Assembly (NCBI GenBank): GCA_030066265.1 | Contig: JASJCF010000004.1 | Coordinates: forward strand, 1 to 45,753 | Direction: 5' to 3' | Length of the DNA stretch: 45,753 nt | From: Acidimicrobiia bacterium | GTDB taxonomy: Bacteria; Actinomycetota; Acidimicrobiia; Spongiisociales; UBA5794 | In this document: in pieces, positions 1 through 7,926 of the stretch | Position numbering within the stretch: the stretch's first letter is position 1 | Layout: the number at the start of each line of letters is the position of its first letter | The notes under the pieces: model-generated | Database searches by the model: none | The model's input: the letters and a program-made list of their open reading frames with translations, nothing else | Told to the model about the DNA's origin: nothing | Position numbers and translations under genes: made by a program

Positions 1-4
1 CGAA

Positions 5-20
5 CGGTCTTTCGAGACCG
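5..20. other. small perfect hairpin at window edge
   Basis: Arms CGGTCT and AGACCG enclose a TTCG loop. There is no T-run after it, so it may be an I-shaped terminator of the gene left of the window or simply a palindrome. A second, longer imperfect foldback (GAGCC near 50 with GGCTC near 80) follows. Bases 1-106 hold no coding region that I can support. Confidence 0.3.
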
Positions 21-94
21 ACGTGCGCAATGGATCCTCGAGACCCGGGAGCCGTGCGCACTCCCCTCGGTGGGTGCTCGGCTCCGGCTCGTGC

Positions 95-100
95 CATCAT
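95..100 (+). promoter_or_regulatory. possible -10 box for leaderless rsmI
   Basis: CATCAT lies 6 bases before the rsmI ATG. It is one mismatch from the TANNNT boxes seen at the same spacing before other genes here. No clear -35 is visible. Confidence 0.25.
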
Positions 101-106
101 CGTGAC

Positions 107-934
107 ATGCCGGGCCGTCTCGTCATGTGCGCCACCCCGATCGGGAACCTCGGAGATGTCAGCTCTCGGTTGGCCGACACCTTGCGAGAAGCCGATGTCG
201 TCTTCGCCGAGGACACGCGACGCACAGCGACCTTGCTGGCCGACGTCGGAGCGGACACGCCCATGCGCAGTTTCTTTGCCGGCAATGAGCGGCGCCGGCT
301 CGCAGAGCTGAGTGATCTGCTCACGTCGGGAGCCGTGGTTGCTCTCGTGTCGGACGCAGGCATGCCCGGGGTGAGCGACCCCGGTGCCGCCGCCGTGCGG
401 CTCGCGGCCTCGGTGGGCGCAGAGGTGACGGTGATCCCCGGGCCGAGCGCTGTCTCGGCTGCCATTGCCGTGTCGGGTTTCGACGGCGATCGGTTCGTGT
501 TCGAGGGATTCCTCCCCCGCAAGGGTGTAGATCGCAGTGAGGCCCTCCAGCGGATTGCGAGTGAACTGCGGACGACCGTGATCTTCGCTGCGCCGTCACG
601 CGTCGAGACGGATCTCGCCGACCTCGCAGAGCCGTGTGGCCCGGACCGGGCCGTGGTGGTGGCGCGGGAGCTGACCAAGGTGCACGAGGAGGTGTGGCGA
701 GGCACCATCGCCGATGCGGCAACGACCTTCAGCGACGAGCGGGCGCGTGGAGAGTTCGTCGTGGTGATCGAGGGGGCTCCCCCGAAGGTTCCGGACATGG
801 GTCGCGCCGTCGAGGCGGCCGCCGCGTTGATCGCCAACGGTGTTTCGACGTCCGACGCCGTGCGCGAAGCAGCCTCCGAGCACGGCGTCAGCCGCCGTGA
901 GTTGTACCAGCGGGTGGTGACTGGACGTCCCTAG
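107..934 (+). CDS. rsmI: 16S rRNA (cytidine-1402-2'-O)-methyltransferase RsmI
   Basis: RsmI methylates the 2'-hydroxyl of C1402 in the 16S rRNA decoding centre using SAM. The 276-residue protein has the usual family length and tetrapyrrole-methylase fold. An N-terminal ATPIGNLGD motif is followed by AEDTRRT, SDAGMPGVSDPG, the SAM-site segment IPGPSAVSAA and the family signature EGFLPRKG. I chose the ATG at 107 because homology begins there (MPGRLVMCATPIGNL). The 28 residues available upstream are arginine/serine rich and look non-coding. No Shine-Dalgarno is seen, but CATCAT sits 6 bases before the ATG, as in the leaderless genes nearby. It is the first gene of the rsmI-abrB-metG-tatD-rsmA-ispE block and ends against the convergent abrB-like gene. 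Confidence 0.93.
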   Translation: MPGRLVMCATPIGNLGDVSSRLADTLREADVVFAEDTRRTATLLADVGADTPMRSFFAGNERRRLAELSDLLTSGAVVALVSDAGMPGVSDPGAAAVRLAASVGAEVTVIPGPSAVSAAIAVSGFDGDRFVFEGFLPRKGVDRSEALQRIASELRTTVIFAAPSRVETDLADLAEPCGPDRAVVVARELTKVHEEVWRGTIADAATTFSDERARGEFVVVIEGAPPKVPDMGRAVEAAAALIANGVSTSDAVREAASEHGVSRRELYQRVVTGRP

Positions 935-1170
935 ATCGTTGCGATCCGCGTCCGGCACTCGAGGCAGAGGCCTCGACCCTGGAAGCTCTCGACGCCGTCA
1001 TCGCTTCCGCAGAAAACGCATGACGCCTCGAGCTTGCGGAGAACGATCCCACCGTTCTCCACCGTGATTGCCAACTCGTCCCCCTCATGGATGTTGAACA
1101 GGCGGCGGGTCTCCGCCGGAACGACGACCCTCCCAAGGTCGTCGATCTTCCTGACCATGAGCGTGTCCAA
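931..1170 (-). CDS. AbrB/SpoVT-type DNA-binding protein with C-terminal zinc ribbon
   Basis: This is a 79-residue transition-state-regulator-like protein. Residues 1-45 match the swapped-hairpin AbrB fold (VRKIDDLGRVVVPAETRR, then a GDELAI strand). Residues about 50-72 carry two CxxC pairs (CVFC and CLEC), which predicts a small zinc ribbon. The likely start is TTG at 1170. A GGAGG lies 7 bases upstream, and with this start the N-terminus has the same length as Bacillus AbrB-type proteins before the RKxDxLGR motif. The internal ATG at 1158 has no such site. It sits between rsmI and metG as abrB does in Bacillus subtilis, but on the opposite strand, divergent from metG and ending 2 bases inside the end of rsmI. 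Its targets are unknown; regulation of the shared divergent region is a reasonable guess. Confidence 0.85.
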   Translation of the reverse strand: MDTLMVRKIDDLGRVVVPAETRRLFNIHEGDELAITVENGGIVLRKLEASCVFCGSDDGVESFQGRGLCLECRTRIATI

Positions 1171-1209
1171 GGATGTGCCTCCGTTCAGGGCTTCGATTCT
1201 GGCCTCGGG

Positions 1210-1215
1210 ATGGTA
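1210..1215 (-). promoter_or_regulatory. -10 box for the AbrB-like gene
   Basis: TACCAT on the minus strand would place the transcript start near 1203. That gives a leader of about 33 bases that includes the GGAGG site before the TTG start. No convincing -35 was found. Confidence 0.4.
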
Positions 1216-1275
1216 GCTCCAGGTGCTGGAAACGACTCGACACGGCGTCGGAGAGGGACGATCCGGTGGTGCCGG

Positions 1276-1281
1276 TACCAT
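1276..1281 (+). promoter_or_regulatory. -10 box for leaderless metG
   Basis: TACCAT ends 6 bases before the metG ATG, so transcription would begin at or next to the start codon. No Shine-Dalgarno is present. Confidence 0.5.
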
Positions 1282-1287
1282 CGGCTC

Positions 1288-2946
1288 ATGACCGATGATT
1301 CCCCTCGGAAAGTGCTCGTCGCCGTCGCCTGGCCCTACGCACAGGGACCCCTGCATCTCGGGCACCTGGCGGGGGCGAATCTGCCCGCAGACATCTACGC
1401 CCGATTCCGGCGGTCGATCGGCGATGACGTGATCATGGTCTCCGGATCCGATGTGCACGGCACACCGATCACCGTCAAGGCCGATGAGCTCGGAGTGGCG
1501 CCCGAAGCGGTCGCAGCCAAGTACCACGACGAGTTCGTCGAGGCATGGGATGCCCTCGACATCCAATGGGATCTCTACACGACCACCGGCACCGAGATCC
1601 ACACCCGCGTCGCCCAGGAGTTCTTCCTCACGCTGCTCGAGAACGGCTACCTGTACCCGAAATCCACGTTGCAGTTCTACGACGAGCAGGAGGGCCGGTT
1701 CCTGCCGGACCGCTACGTCGAGGGTACGTGCCCACACTGTGGCTACCACGAGGCACGCGGAGACCAGTGTGACAACTGCGGGCGCACCCTCGACCCGACC
1801 GACCTCGTCAACCCGTTGTCCAAGTTCTCACGGACACCGCCGGTGCTGCGCGAAACGGAGCACTACTACTGGCGGCTCTCCGAGTTCGAGGAACCTCTGC
1901 TCGAGTGGCTCGAGTCGCGCGAGGGGTGGCGGCCGCACGTCCAGAACTTCGCCATCGGGATGGTGAGGGACGGTCTCCAGGACCGCTCGTTCACCCGCGA
2001 TCTGGATTGGGGGATCCCCCTGCCGGTCGACGACCTCGGTCCCGGCAAGTCGATCTACGTCTGGTGGGAGGCCGTGATGGGATACCTGTCGGCACCCCAG
2101 GAGTGGGCCGAGCGGCGGGGAACCCCCGACGCATGGCGCGCATGGTGGGAGAACCCCGATGCCGAGTCGTACTACTTCCTCGGCAAGGACAACGTGCCGT
2201 TCCATGCGATCTACTGGCCGGCGCTGATCATGGGACACGGTGGGCTGAACTTGCCGACGGACGTGCCGGCGAATCAGTTTCTGACGTTCGGTGGCGCCAA
2301 GGCATCCAAGTCGCGTGGCGTGGGGAGGCCGCTCAGCTGGTATCTCGACCACTTCGACACCGACGGGCTGCGGTACGCGATCGCACAGTCGCTTCCGGAG
2401 ACGAGCGACGCGGACCTGTCGGACGACGAAGTCGTCCGAGCCATCAATGAGGAGCTCGTGGCCACGTGGGGGAACCTGGTCAACCGGGTCGTGTCGATGA
2501 CCGGCCGCTATTTCGACGGCGTCATCCCCGAACCCGGCGATCTGGGACCTTCGGATGAACGAGCCCTGGACGGCAGGATGGCCATGCTCGACGACGTCCG
2601 TTCCGAGCTCATGGCCGTTCGCCTGAGGTCGGCGATCGCCCGAGCGATGCAAGGGGCGCAAGAGACCAACGCCTACCTCAACGAGATGGAGCCGTGGAAG
2701 ACGGCCAAGACGGACCGCGAGCGGACGGCGACGACCTTGTGGGTCGCACTGCAGTCCGTCGCCGCAACGGCGGTCGCGTTGGCTCCCTACCTCCCGGGCT
2801 CCTCGCGCAAGGTGCTCGAGGCGCTCGGCGTCGACGTTCCGGAGGATGGCCCGACATGGCAGGTCCCCGACCTGCAGAGCGGCACGACGCTGGGAGCCCT
2901 CGGCCCGCTGTTCGCCAAGGTCGAGATCGATCTGGACGAAGAGTGA
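1288..2946 (+). CDS. metG: methionine--tRNA ligase
   Basis: This class I synthetase charges tRNA-Met. The 552-residue protein has the HIGH-type motif as HLGH (residues 23-26), a zinc knuckle near residues 150-165 with CPHC and CDNC pairs, and the KMSKS loop in the altered form KASKS (residues 338-342; both lysines are kept). The anticodon-binding helical domain follows. There is no C-terminal EMAP/Trbp tRNA-binding domain, which some family members carry. The ATG at 1288 is where homology begins (KVLVAVAWPYAQGPLHLGH). It has no Shine-Dalgarno but has TACCAT 6 bases upstream, so the mRNA is probably leaderless. The stop overlaps the tatD start by GTGA, giving translational coupling. Gene order matches the metS-tatD pair of Firmicutes and Actinobacteria. 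Confidence 0.95.
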   Translation: MTDDSPRKVLVAVAWPYAQGPLHLGHLAGANLPADIYARFRRSIGDDVIMVSGSDVHGTPITVKADELGVAPEAVAAKYHDEFVEAWDALDIQWDLYTTTGTEIHTRVAQEFFLTLLENGYLYPKSTLQFYDEQEGRFLPDRYVEGTCPHCGYHEARGDQCDNCGRTLDPTDLVNPLSKFSRTPPVLRETEHYYWRLSEFEEPLLEWLESREGWRPHVQNFAIGMVRDGLQDRSFTRDLDWGIPLPVDDLGPGKSIYVWWEAVMGYLSAPQEWAERRGTPDAWRAWWENPDAESYYFLGKDNVPFHAIYWPALIMGHGGLNLPTDVPANQFLTFGGAKASKSRGVGRPLSWYLDHFDTDGLRYAIAQSLPETSDADLSDDEVVRAINEELVATWGNLVNRVVSMTGRYFDGVIPEPGDLGPSDERALDGRMAMLDDVRSELMAVRLRSAIARAMQGAQETNAYLNEMEPWKTAKTDRERTATTLWVALQSVAATAVALAPYLPGSSRKVLEALGVDVPEDGPTWQVPDLQSGTTLGALGPLFAKVEIDLDEE

Positions 2947-3713
2947 CCCAGCCGCGCTGGATCGACACCCACGGGCACCTGTTCCTGCTCGAGGACGATG
3001 CTGGTGCGGTGATCGATCGGGCGGTGACGGCAGGAGTGGACTGGATCGTCTGCCCCGGGATCGACGTACCGACGTCGCAACATGCCAGGACCATCGCCGA
3101 GGCCCATCCCCACCGGGTGTCGTGGACGGCGGGCCTCCATCCGCACGAGGCCGGCCAATGGGGCGAGGTCGCAGATGCGATCGAGTCGCTTGCCGTCGAA
3201 TCCGCAGGCGTCGGCGAGTGCGGCCTCGATTGGTACCGCGAGCTGGCTCCTCGCAGCGATCAGGTCGAAGCCTTCCGTGCTCAGCTCGATCTGGCTGCCG
3301 AACTCGACAAGCCCATCGTGATCCATTGTCGAGATGCGTTCGCAGACGTTCACGAGCTCGTCGAGGCCGCGGGATTGGGGTACCGGGCCATCATGCATTG
3401 CTGGACGGGCGGGCCTCGCTGGACGAAACGGTTCGACGATCTCGGCGTGACGTTCTCCTTCGCCGGCCCATTGACCTACCCGACGGCCGACACCCTGCGA
3501 CGGGCGGCCGCCGTGGCGCCGCCGGATCGCACGATGGTGGAGACCGACGCCCCGTACCTCACGCCCGAGTCTCGGCGCCCCGGCGCGAACGAGCCTGCAT
3601 TCGTGACGGAGACCGGGGCGGCGTTGGCCGACGTGTGGGGTCTCGGCGTCGATGAGGTCGCCGCTCGAACGAGTGCACATGCCCGCCGAGTGTTCGCCAT
3701 CCCCGATGGCTGA
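2943..3713 (+). CDS. tatD: TatD family metal-dependent hydrolase (DNase)
   Basis: This 256-residue TIM-barrel amidohydrolase-like enzyme belongs to the TatD nuclease family (3'-5' DNA/RNA exonuclease, with roles in DNA quality control). Metal-site motifs are in order: IDTHGHL at the N-terminus, GECGLDWY near residue 90, VIHCRDA near residue 123, MHCWTGG near residue 150 and ETDAPYLTPESRRG-like near 200 (written here as ETDAPYLTPESRRPG). The start is GTG at 2943, overlapping the metG stop as GTGA; the upstream frame has no homology. Its end overlaps rsmA by 8 bases. Family members vary in substrate, so the exact role is less sure than the family. Confidence 0.9.
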   Translation: MTQPRWIDTHGHLFLLEDDAGAVIDRAVTAGVDWIVCPGIDVPTSQHARTIAEAHPHRVSWTAGLHPHEAGQWGEVADAIESLAVESAGVGECGLDWYRELAPRSDQVEAFRAQLDLAAELDKPIVIHCRDAFADVHELVEAAGLGYRAIMHCWTGGPRWTKRFDDLGVTFSFAGPLTYPTADTLRRAAAVAPPDRTMVETDAPYLTPESRRPGANEPAFVTETGAALADVWGLGVDEVAARTSAHARRVFAIPDG

Positions 3714-4524
3714 TCGAGCCCAGCATCGCGGGGAGATCCGCGCGCTCCTCGCGCGGCACGGGCACCGTCCGAACCAGACCTTCGGGCAGAACTTCCTCGC
3801 CGAGCCGACGATCATCGACCGCATCGTGGATCTGGCCGATGTCGCTGAGCGCAAGGTCGTCGAGGTGGGAGCGGGGACCGGCTCGCTCACGGCTCGCCTC
3901 GCCGCCACGGCGGACGAGGTCGTCAGCTACGAGCTTGATCGCCACCTCATCCCCCTGCTCGAGGAGTCACTCACCGGTCTCGATGTGGACATCCGGATCG
4001 CCGATGCCACCTCCGTCGATTGGTGCCGTGAGCTCGACGGGGAGGGATGGGTCCTCGTTGCGAACCTGCCGTACAACGTCGGGACGGGCATCGTCCTCGA
4101 CGCATTGCGAGGTGCCCCCTGCATCGATCGGTTCGTGGTGATGCTCCAGCGCGAGGTCGCCGATCGATTCCTCTCCGGTCCTGGGTCCAAGATCTACGGC
4201 GTGCCGTCGGTGATCGTGCATCTCCACGCCCGGGGACGAGTCGCGCTCTCGGTCCCGCCTGGCGCCTTCGAGCCTCCGCCCGCCGTCGAGTCTGCCGTGG
4301 TGGTGTTGGATCGTGTCGAGCCTTCCCCCTCGGCCGAGGCTGCGATCGAGATCGCCGAGCAGGCCTTCGGACAGCGGAGGAAGATGGTGCGAAGGTCGCT
4401 TGCACCTCGGTACGAAGACGCGGTGGTCGTGCTGACCGCTGCCGGCGTCGACCCGACGAAGCGTGCGGAGGATCTGGCGCCCGACGACTACCTTGCCATC
4501 GCGGCACAGGAGCGCACACGATGA
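3706..4524 (+). CDS. rsmA: 16S rRNA (adenine-1518/1519-N6)-dimethyltransferase
   Basis: RsmA (KsgA) dimethylates two adjacent adenines in the helix 45 loop of 16S rRNA late in 30S assembly. In the 272-residue protein I see NQTFGQNFL, the SAM-binding loop EVGAGTGSLT near residue 51, and the catalytic motif NLPYN near residue 120. The C-terminal small domain contains QRRKMVRRSL. The ATG at 3706 lies inside the end of tatD (8-base overlap, ATGGCTGA) and gives the normal N-terminal length. The stop overlaps the ispE start as ATGA. The tatD-rsmA-ispE order is widely conserved. The rnmV gene that often lies between tatD and rsmA in Firmicutes is absent. Confidence 0.95.
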   Translation: MADRAQHRGEIRALLARHGHRPNQTFGQNFLAEPTIIDRIVDLADVAERKVVEVGAGTGSLTARLAATADEVVSYELDRHLIPLLEESLTGLDVDIRIADATSVDWCRELDGEGWVLVANLPYNVGTGIVLDALRGAPCIDRFVVMLQREVADRFLSGPGSKIYGVPSVIVHLHARGRVALSVPPGAFEPPPAVESAVVVLDRVEPSPSAEAAIEIAEQAFGQRRKMVRRSLAPRYEDAVVVLTAAGVDPTKRAEDLAPDDYLAIAAQERTR

Positions 4525-5369
4525 AGGCACTGGCCTACGCGAAGGTGAATCTGGCACTGGTCGTGTTCCCGCCGATGGCCGACGGCTACCACCCGATCCG
4601 AGGAATCTCGCAGTCGGTGTCCCTTGCCGACGACATCGAGATCGTGCCGTCGCACGATGACACCGTGACCGTGTCCAACGACGAGGCACCGGCCGATGAG
4701 ACGAACCTGGCATGGAAGGCCTTTGCAGCGGCCCGCCGGACAGCTCGGGTGATGCAGCCAGCCGAGCTCAGGATCACCAAGCGAATCCCAGCTGGCGCCG
4801 GACTGGGCGGCGGCTCGGCCGACGCGGCAGCTTCTCTCGGCCTCGCAGCGGCGCGGTTTGGGATCGATGACGATCAGACGAGCGGCATCGCCGAATCGAT
4901 CGGCGCCGATGTGCCATTCAGCCTCGTCGGCGGCACCTGCAGGGTCGAGGGAAAGGGTGAGCGCCTCGTTCCCCTCGATGCGTTGGCCGGCTTCTCGCTG
5001 GCGGTCGTGGTCCCGCCGTTCTCGATGGCGACTCCGGAGGTGTACCGATCCTGGGACGACCTCGGTGGTCCGAGTGGGCCCGAGATCCCCGAGGGTGACC
5101 TTCCGCCCCAGCTCCGAGGTGGCCCGCCACTGCGCAACGACCTGTATCCCGCCGCCCTCGCCCTCGACGAGCGCATCGGCGACTGGCGACGCGACCTCGC
5201 AACACGATTCGGGACGACGGTGGCGATGACGGGGTCAGGTTCGGCGTTCTTCGCATTCTTCTCCACGCGCGACGAAGCCGAAGGCGCAGCAGCCAGTGTC
5301 GACATCCCGAACCGGACGAGTGAAGCAGTGGATCCCACGGCGGTCGGATGGGAGCCGATCGATGCCTGA
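4521..5369 (+). CDS. ispE: 4-diphosphocytidyl-2-C-methyl-D-erythritol kinase
   Basis: IspE phosphorylates CDP-methylerythritol in the non-mevalonate (MEP) pathway to isopentenyl diphosphate. The 282-residue GHMP kinase starts with ALAYAKVNLAL, has the glycine-rich ATP loop PAGAGLGGGSADAA (about residues 90-103), a DVPFSLVGGT segment near 130 and a C-terminal MTGSGSAFF motif. The ATG at 4521 overlaps the rsmA stop (ATGA). It ends 56 bases before tRNA-Gln. The MEP pathway fits a bacterium that makes menaquinone, whose prenyl tail comes from the same precursors; the men genes lie about 28 kb downstream. Confidence 0.94.
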   Translation: MKALAYAKVNLALVVFPPMADGYHPIRGISQSVSLADDIEIVPSHDDTVTVSNDEAPADETNLAWKAFAAARRTARVMQPAELRITKRIPAGAGLGGGSADAAASLGLAAARFGIDDDQTSGIAESIGADVPFSLVGGTCRVEGKGERLVPLDALAGFSLAVVVPPFSMATPEVYRSWDDLGGPSGPEIPEGDLPPQLRGGPPLRNDLYPAALALDERIGDWRRDLATRFGTTVAMTGSGSAFFAFFSTRDEAEGAAASVDIPNRTSEAVDPTAVGWEPIDA

Positions 5370-5398
5370 CGCCCTCTCGGGATCCAGCAGCACCGTCC

Positions 5399-5404
5399 TA
5401 CACT
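5399..5404 (+). promoter_or_regulatory. -10 box for tRNA-Gln
   Basis: TACACT lies 21 bases before the first tRNA base, in the short gap after ispE. No clear -35 is visible. Read-through from ispE is the alternative. Confidence 0.35.
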
Positions 5405-5425
5405 CGCGCGCCGCACGACCCGCAG

Positions 5426-5497
5426 TGGGGGGTGGTGTAATTGGCAGCACAGGTGGTTTTGGTCCATCAAGAACGGGTTCGAGTCCTGTCCCCCCAG
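5426..5497 (+). tRNA. tRNA-Gln (anticodon TTG)
   Basis: A full cloverleaf can be drawn. The acceptor pairs TGGGGGG with CCCCCCA. The D stem is GTGT with GCAC, and the loop contains TTGG. The anticodon stem is GGTGG with CCATC around the loop TTTTGGT. The T stem is ACGGG with CCTGT around TTCGAGT. The anticodon TTG reads CAA and, by wobble, CAG. The discriminator is G, and CCA is not encoded (GCCC follows). The gene lies between ispE and glmU and ends 25 bases before the glmU start. Confidence 0.95.
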
Positions 5498-5522
5498 CCC
5501 GCGAAGCGAGAGTGGTGAGCGC

Positions 5523-6902
5523 ATGACGATGGCAGCTGTCGTCCTGGCGGCAGGCAAGGGAACCCGGATGAAGTCGGAGCGGGCGAAGGTCCTCCATGAG
5601 CTGGCCGGCCGTTCCCTCCTCGAGTGGACCCTGGCCGCCGTGGAACCGTTGGCACCGGATGAGACCGTCATCGTGGTGGGTCACGAAGCCGATCGGGTGA
5701 GAGAGACCTGCCCCGAGGGGACATCGGCGGCGGTACAGGAGCCCCAGAACGGGACGGGCCATGCCGTACAGGTGGGGCTCGACGCAATGCCATCGACGCC
5801 CGACAGCGTGCTCGTGATCCCGGCGGACATGCCCCTCATCGCAACGTCGACGCTCATGTCACTGATCGATCGACATCGCGAGAGCGGCGCCGTGGCGTCC
5901 GTGCTCACCGTGGAGCTCGAGGACCCGGCCGGGTACGGCCGCATCGTCCGCGACGGCGAGCGGGTCACCGCGATCGTGGAGCATCGTGACGCAACGGACG
6001 AGCAGAGGCGGATCAGCGAGGTGAACACGTCGGTGTACGTCTTCGACGGGCAGAAGCTCGATGATGCCCTGGGCAAGATCACCCCGGACAACGATCAGGG
6101 TGAGTACTACCTGACCGACGTGATTCGGGTGTTCACCGCCGAAGGGCTGATGGTGAGCGCCGTGGCGACCGACGCCGTCGAAGGCATCGGCATCAACTCC
6201 CAGGCCCAACTCGCCGATGTGGCGGCCATCGTCCGTGAGCGCGTCAATCGCTCACTCATGGAATCCGGCGTCTGGATGGCGGATCCCAGTCGCGTGTACG
6301 TCGATGCCAGCGTCGAAGTCGCTCCCGGAGCCAAGCTTCACCCCGACACCTACCTCCGGGGCGCGACGACCATCGGTGAGGGTGCGGAGATCGGACCTGG
6401 CGTGGATCTGCGGGACACCGTGGTCGATCGGGAGGCCACCGTGCGGAACACCGTTGCCGTGTCTGCATCGGTGGGTGCCGGCGCCATCGTCGGCCCCTTC
6501 ACCCACCTCCGACCGGGTTCCGAGATCGGCCCGTCCGCCAAGGTGGGAGCCTTCGTCGAGGTGAAGGGATCGACGATCGGCGAGGGGTCCAAGATCCCGC
6601 ATCTCAGCTACGTCGGCGACACCACCGTCGGTACCCGTTCCAACATCGGAGCCGGCACCATCACGGTCAACTATGACGGGTACAAGAAGCACCGCACCGT
6701 GATCGGAGACAACGTCAGGATCGGGGCAGACACCATGCTCGTCGCTCCCATCGTGGTCGGGGACGACGCCTTCACCGGCGCCGGAAGCGTCATCACGGAC
6801 GACGTTCCCAGCGGCGCACTTGCGGTCGAGCGATCTGCGCAGAAGAATGTAGATGGGTACGCCGACCGACGTCGGAGACGCGCAGAAGGGGATGCGAAGT
6901 GA
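5523..6902 (+). CDS. glmU: bifunctional UDP-N-acetylglucosamine pyrophosphorylase / glucosamine-1-phosphate N-acetyltransferase
   Basis: GlmU makes UDP-GlcNAc, the precursor of peptidoglycan and other envelope glycans, by acetylating GlcN-1-P and then uridylating it. The 459-residue protein has the N-terminal pyrophosphorylase signature LAAGKGTRMKS with lysine in AKVLHEL, an NGTGHAVQ segment near residue 78, and a C-terminal left-handed beta-helix from about residue 255 made of hexapeptide repeats. The acetyltransferase segment includes FVEVKGS, IPHLSYVGD and NIGAGTITVNYDG. The start could be ATG 5523 or ATG 5529; I kept the first. It overlaps prs, and the glmU-prs pair is conserved in Bacillus and Mycobacterium. 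Confidence 0.96.
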   Translation: MTMAAVVLAAGKGTRMKSERAKVLHELAGRSLLEWTLAAVEPLAPDETVIVVGHEADRVRETCPEGTSAAVQEPQNGTGHAVQVGLDAMPSTPDSVLVIPADMPLIATSTLMSLIDRHRESGAVASVLTVELEDPAGYGRIVRDGERVTAIVEHRDATDEQRRISEVNTSVYVFDGQKLDDALGKITPDNDQGEYYLTDVIRVFTAEGLMVSAVATDAVEGIGINSQAQLADVAAIVRERVNRSLMESGVWMADPSRVYVDASVEVAPGAKLHPDTYLRGATTIGEGAEIGPGVDLRDTVVDREATVRNTVAVSASVGAGAIVGPFTHLRPGSEIGPSAKVGAFVEVKGSTIGEGSKIPHLSYVGDTTVGTRSNIGAGTITVNYDGYKKHRTVIGDNVRIGADTMLVAPIVVGDDAFTGAGSVITDDVPSGALAVERSAQKNVDGYADRRRRRAEGDAK

Positions 6903-7873
6903 TGGAGCGGCCCGGGCTGAAACGCCTCATGCTGTTCTCCGGCACGGCGAATCGCGAGCTCGCCGAGGAGGTCGGGAAGCTCCTCGATGTCGAACTCGGC
7001 GGTGTCGAGATCTCGCAGTTCGCCAACACCGAGACGTACGTCCGGTTCACCGAGTCCGTGCGCGGCTCGGACTGCTTCGTCATCCAGAGCCACAGCGACC
7101 CCGTGAACGAGCACATCATGGAACAGCTCATCATGATCGATGCGCTCAAGCGGGCATCGGCGAAGCGGATCACCGCCGTGATGCCTTTCTACGGCTATGC
7201 ACGACAGGACAAGAAGGGCAGGCCGCGAGAGCCGATCACCGCACGGATGATCGGCGATCTGTTCATGGTTGCTGGGGCCGACCGCATCGCTGCCGTCGAT
7301 CTCCACACCGGCCAGGTCCAGGGGTTCATCGACAAGCCCTTCGATTCGTTGACGGCCCTGCCCATCTTCGAGGAATACCTGTCCCACAAGATCGCAGGCC
7401 CGATCACGTTCGTGTCTCCCGACTCGGGAGGCGTCAAGCGCGCAACTCGCTTCGCCACGCATCTCAATGGTGAGGTGGCCTTCGTGTACAAGCGTCGCAG
7501 GACCGACGTCCGCAACGTGGTGGAAGCATCCGAGGTCGTTGGCGACGTCGAGGGCCGCCACTGCGTGATCGTCGACGACATCGTCGACACCGCCGGCACC
7601 GCCGTCGCGTCGGCCGATCTCATCATGGATCGAGGGGCCCTGTCGGTGTCCCTGGTCGCGACACACGGCGTCCTGTCGGGACCGGCAGTCGAGCGCCTCC
7701 GGTCGTCGCCGTTCGATGAGATCGTCATCACCAACACCCTGCCGATTCGGCCCGATGCCCAGGCGCTTCAGAACCTCACCGTGCTCTCCGTCGCGCCACT
7801 CGTCGCCGGCACCATCGAGGCGATCTTCAACGATCAGTCGGTGTCCGAGATCTTCAAGGGTGAGAACACCTGA
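6899..7873 (+). CDS. prs: ribose-phosphate pyrophosphokinase (PRPP synthetase)
   Basis: Prs makes PRPP from ribose-5-phosphate and ATP for nucleotide, histidine, tryptophan and NAD synthesis. The 324-residue class I enzyme carries LFSGTANRELA, PFYGYARQDKK near residue 98, DLHTGQVQGF near 135 and the PRPP-binding loop VDDIVDTAGTA near 225. The start is either GTG 6899 (overlapping the glmU stop as GTGA) or ATG 6902, one codon later; the sequence does not decide. Upstream AAGGGG can serve either. In the conserved order prs is followed directly by ctc/rplY, but here aceK and yjbQ lie between them. Confidence 0.95.
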   Translation: MMERPGLKRLMLFSGTANRELAEEVGKLLDVELGGVEISQFANTETYVRFTESVRGSDCFVIQSHSDPVNEHIMEQLIMIDALKRASAKRITAVMPFYGYARQDKKGRPREPITARMIGDLFMVAGADRIAAVDLHTGQVQGFIDKPFDSLTALPIFEEYLSHKIAGPITFVSPDSGGVKRATRFATHLNGEVAFVYKRRRTDVRNVVEASEVVGDVEGRHCVIVDDIVDTAGTAVASADLIMDRGALSVSLVATHGVLSGPAVERLRSSPFDEIVITNTLPIRPDAQALQNLTVLSVAPLVAGTIEAIFNDQSVSEIFKGENT

Positions 7874-7926
7874 GCACCGCCCGTGCCACTGCAGTCGCGG
7901 TCACACCCGAGCAGATCTCCGCGCTC

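Noticed and set aside
5-20. Functional intrinsic terminator or member of the hairpin family at 32 kb
   Set aside because: There is no T-run, and the TTCG loop is closed by T-A rather than the C-G seen in the cluster, so I list it only as a hairpin.
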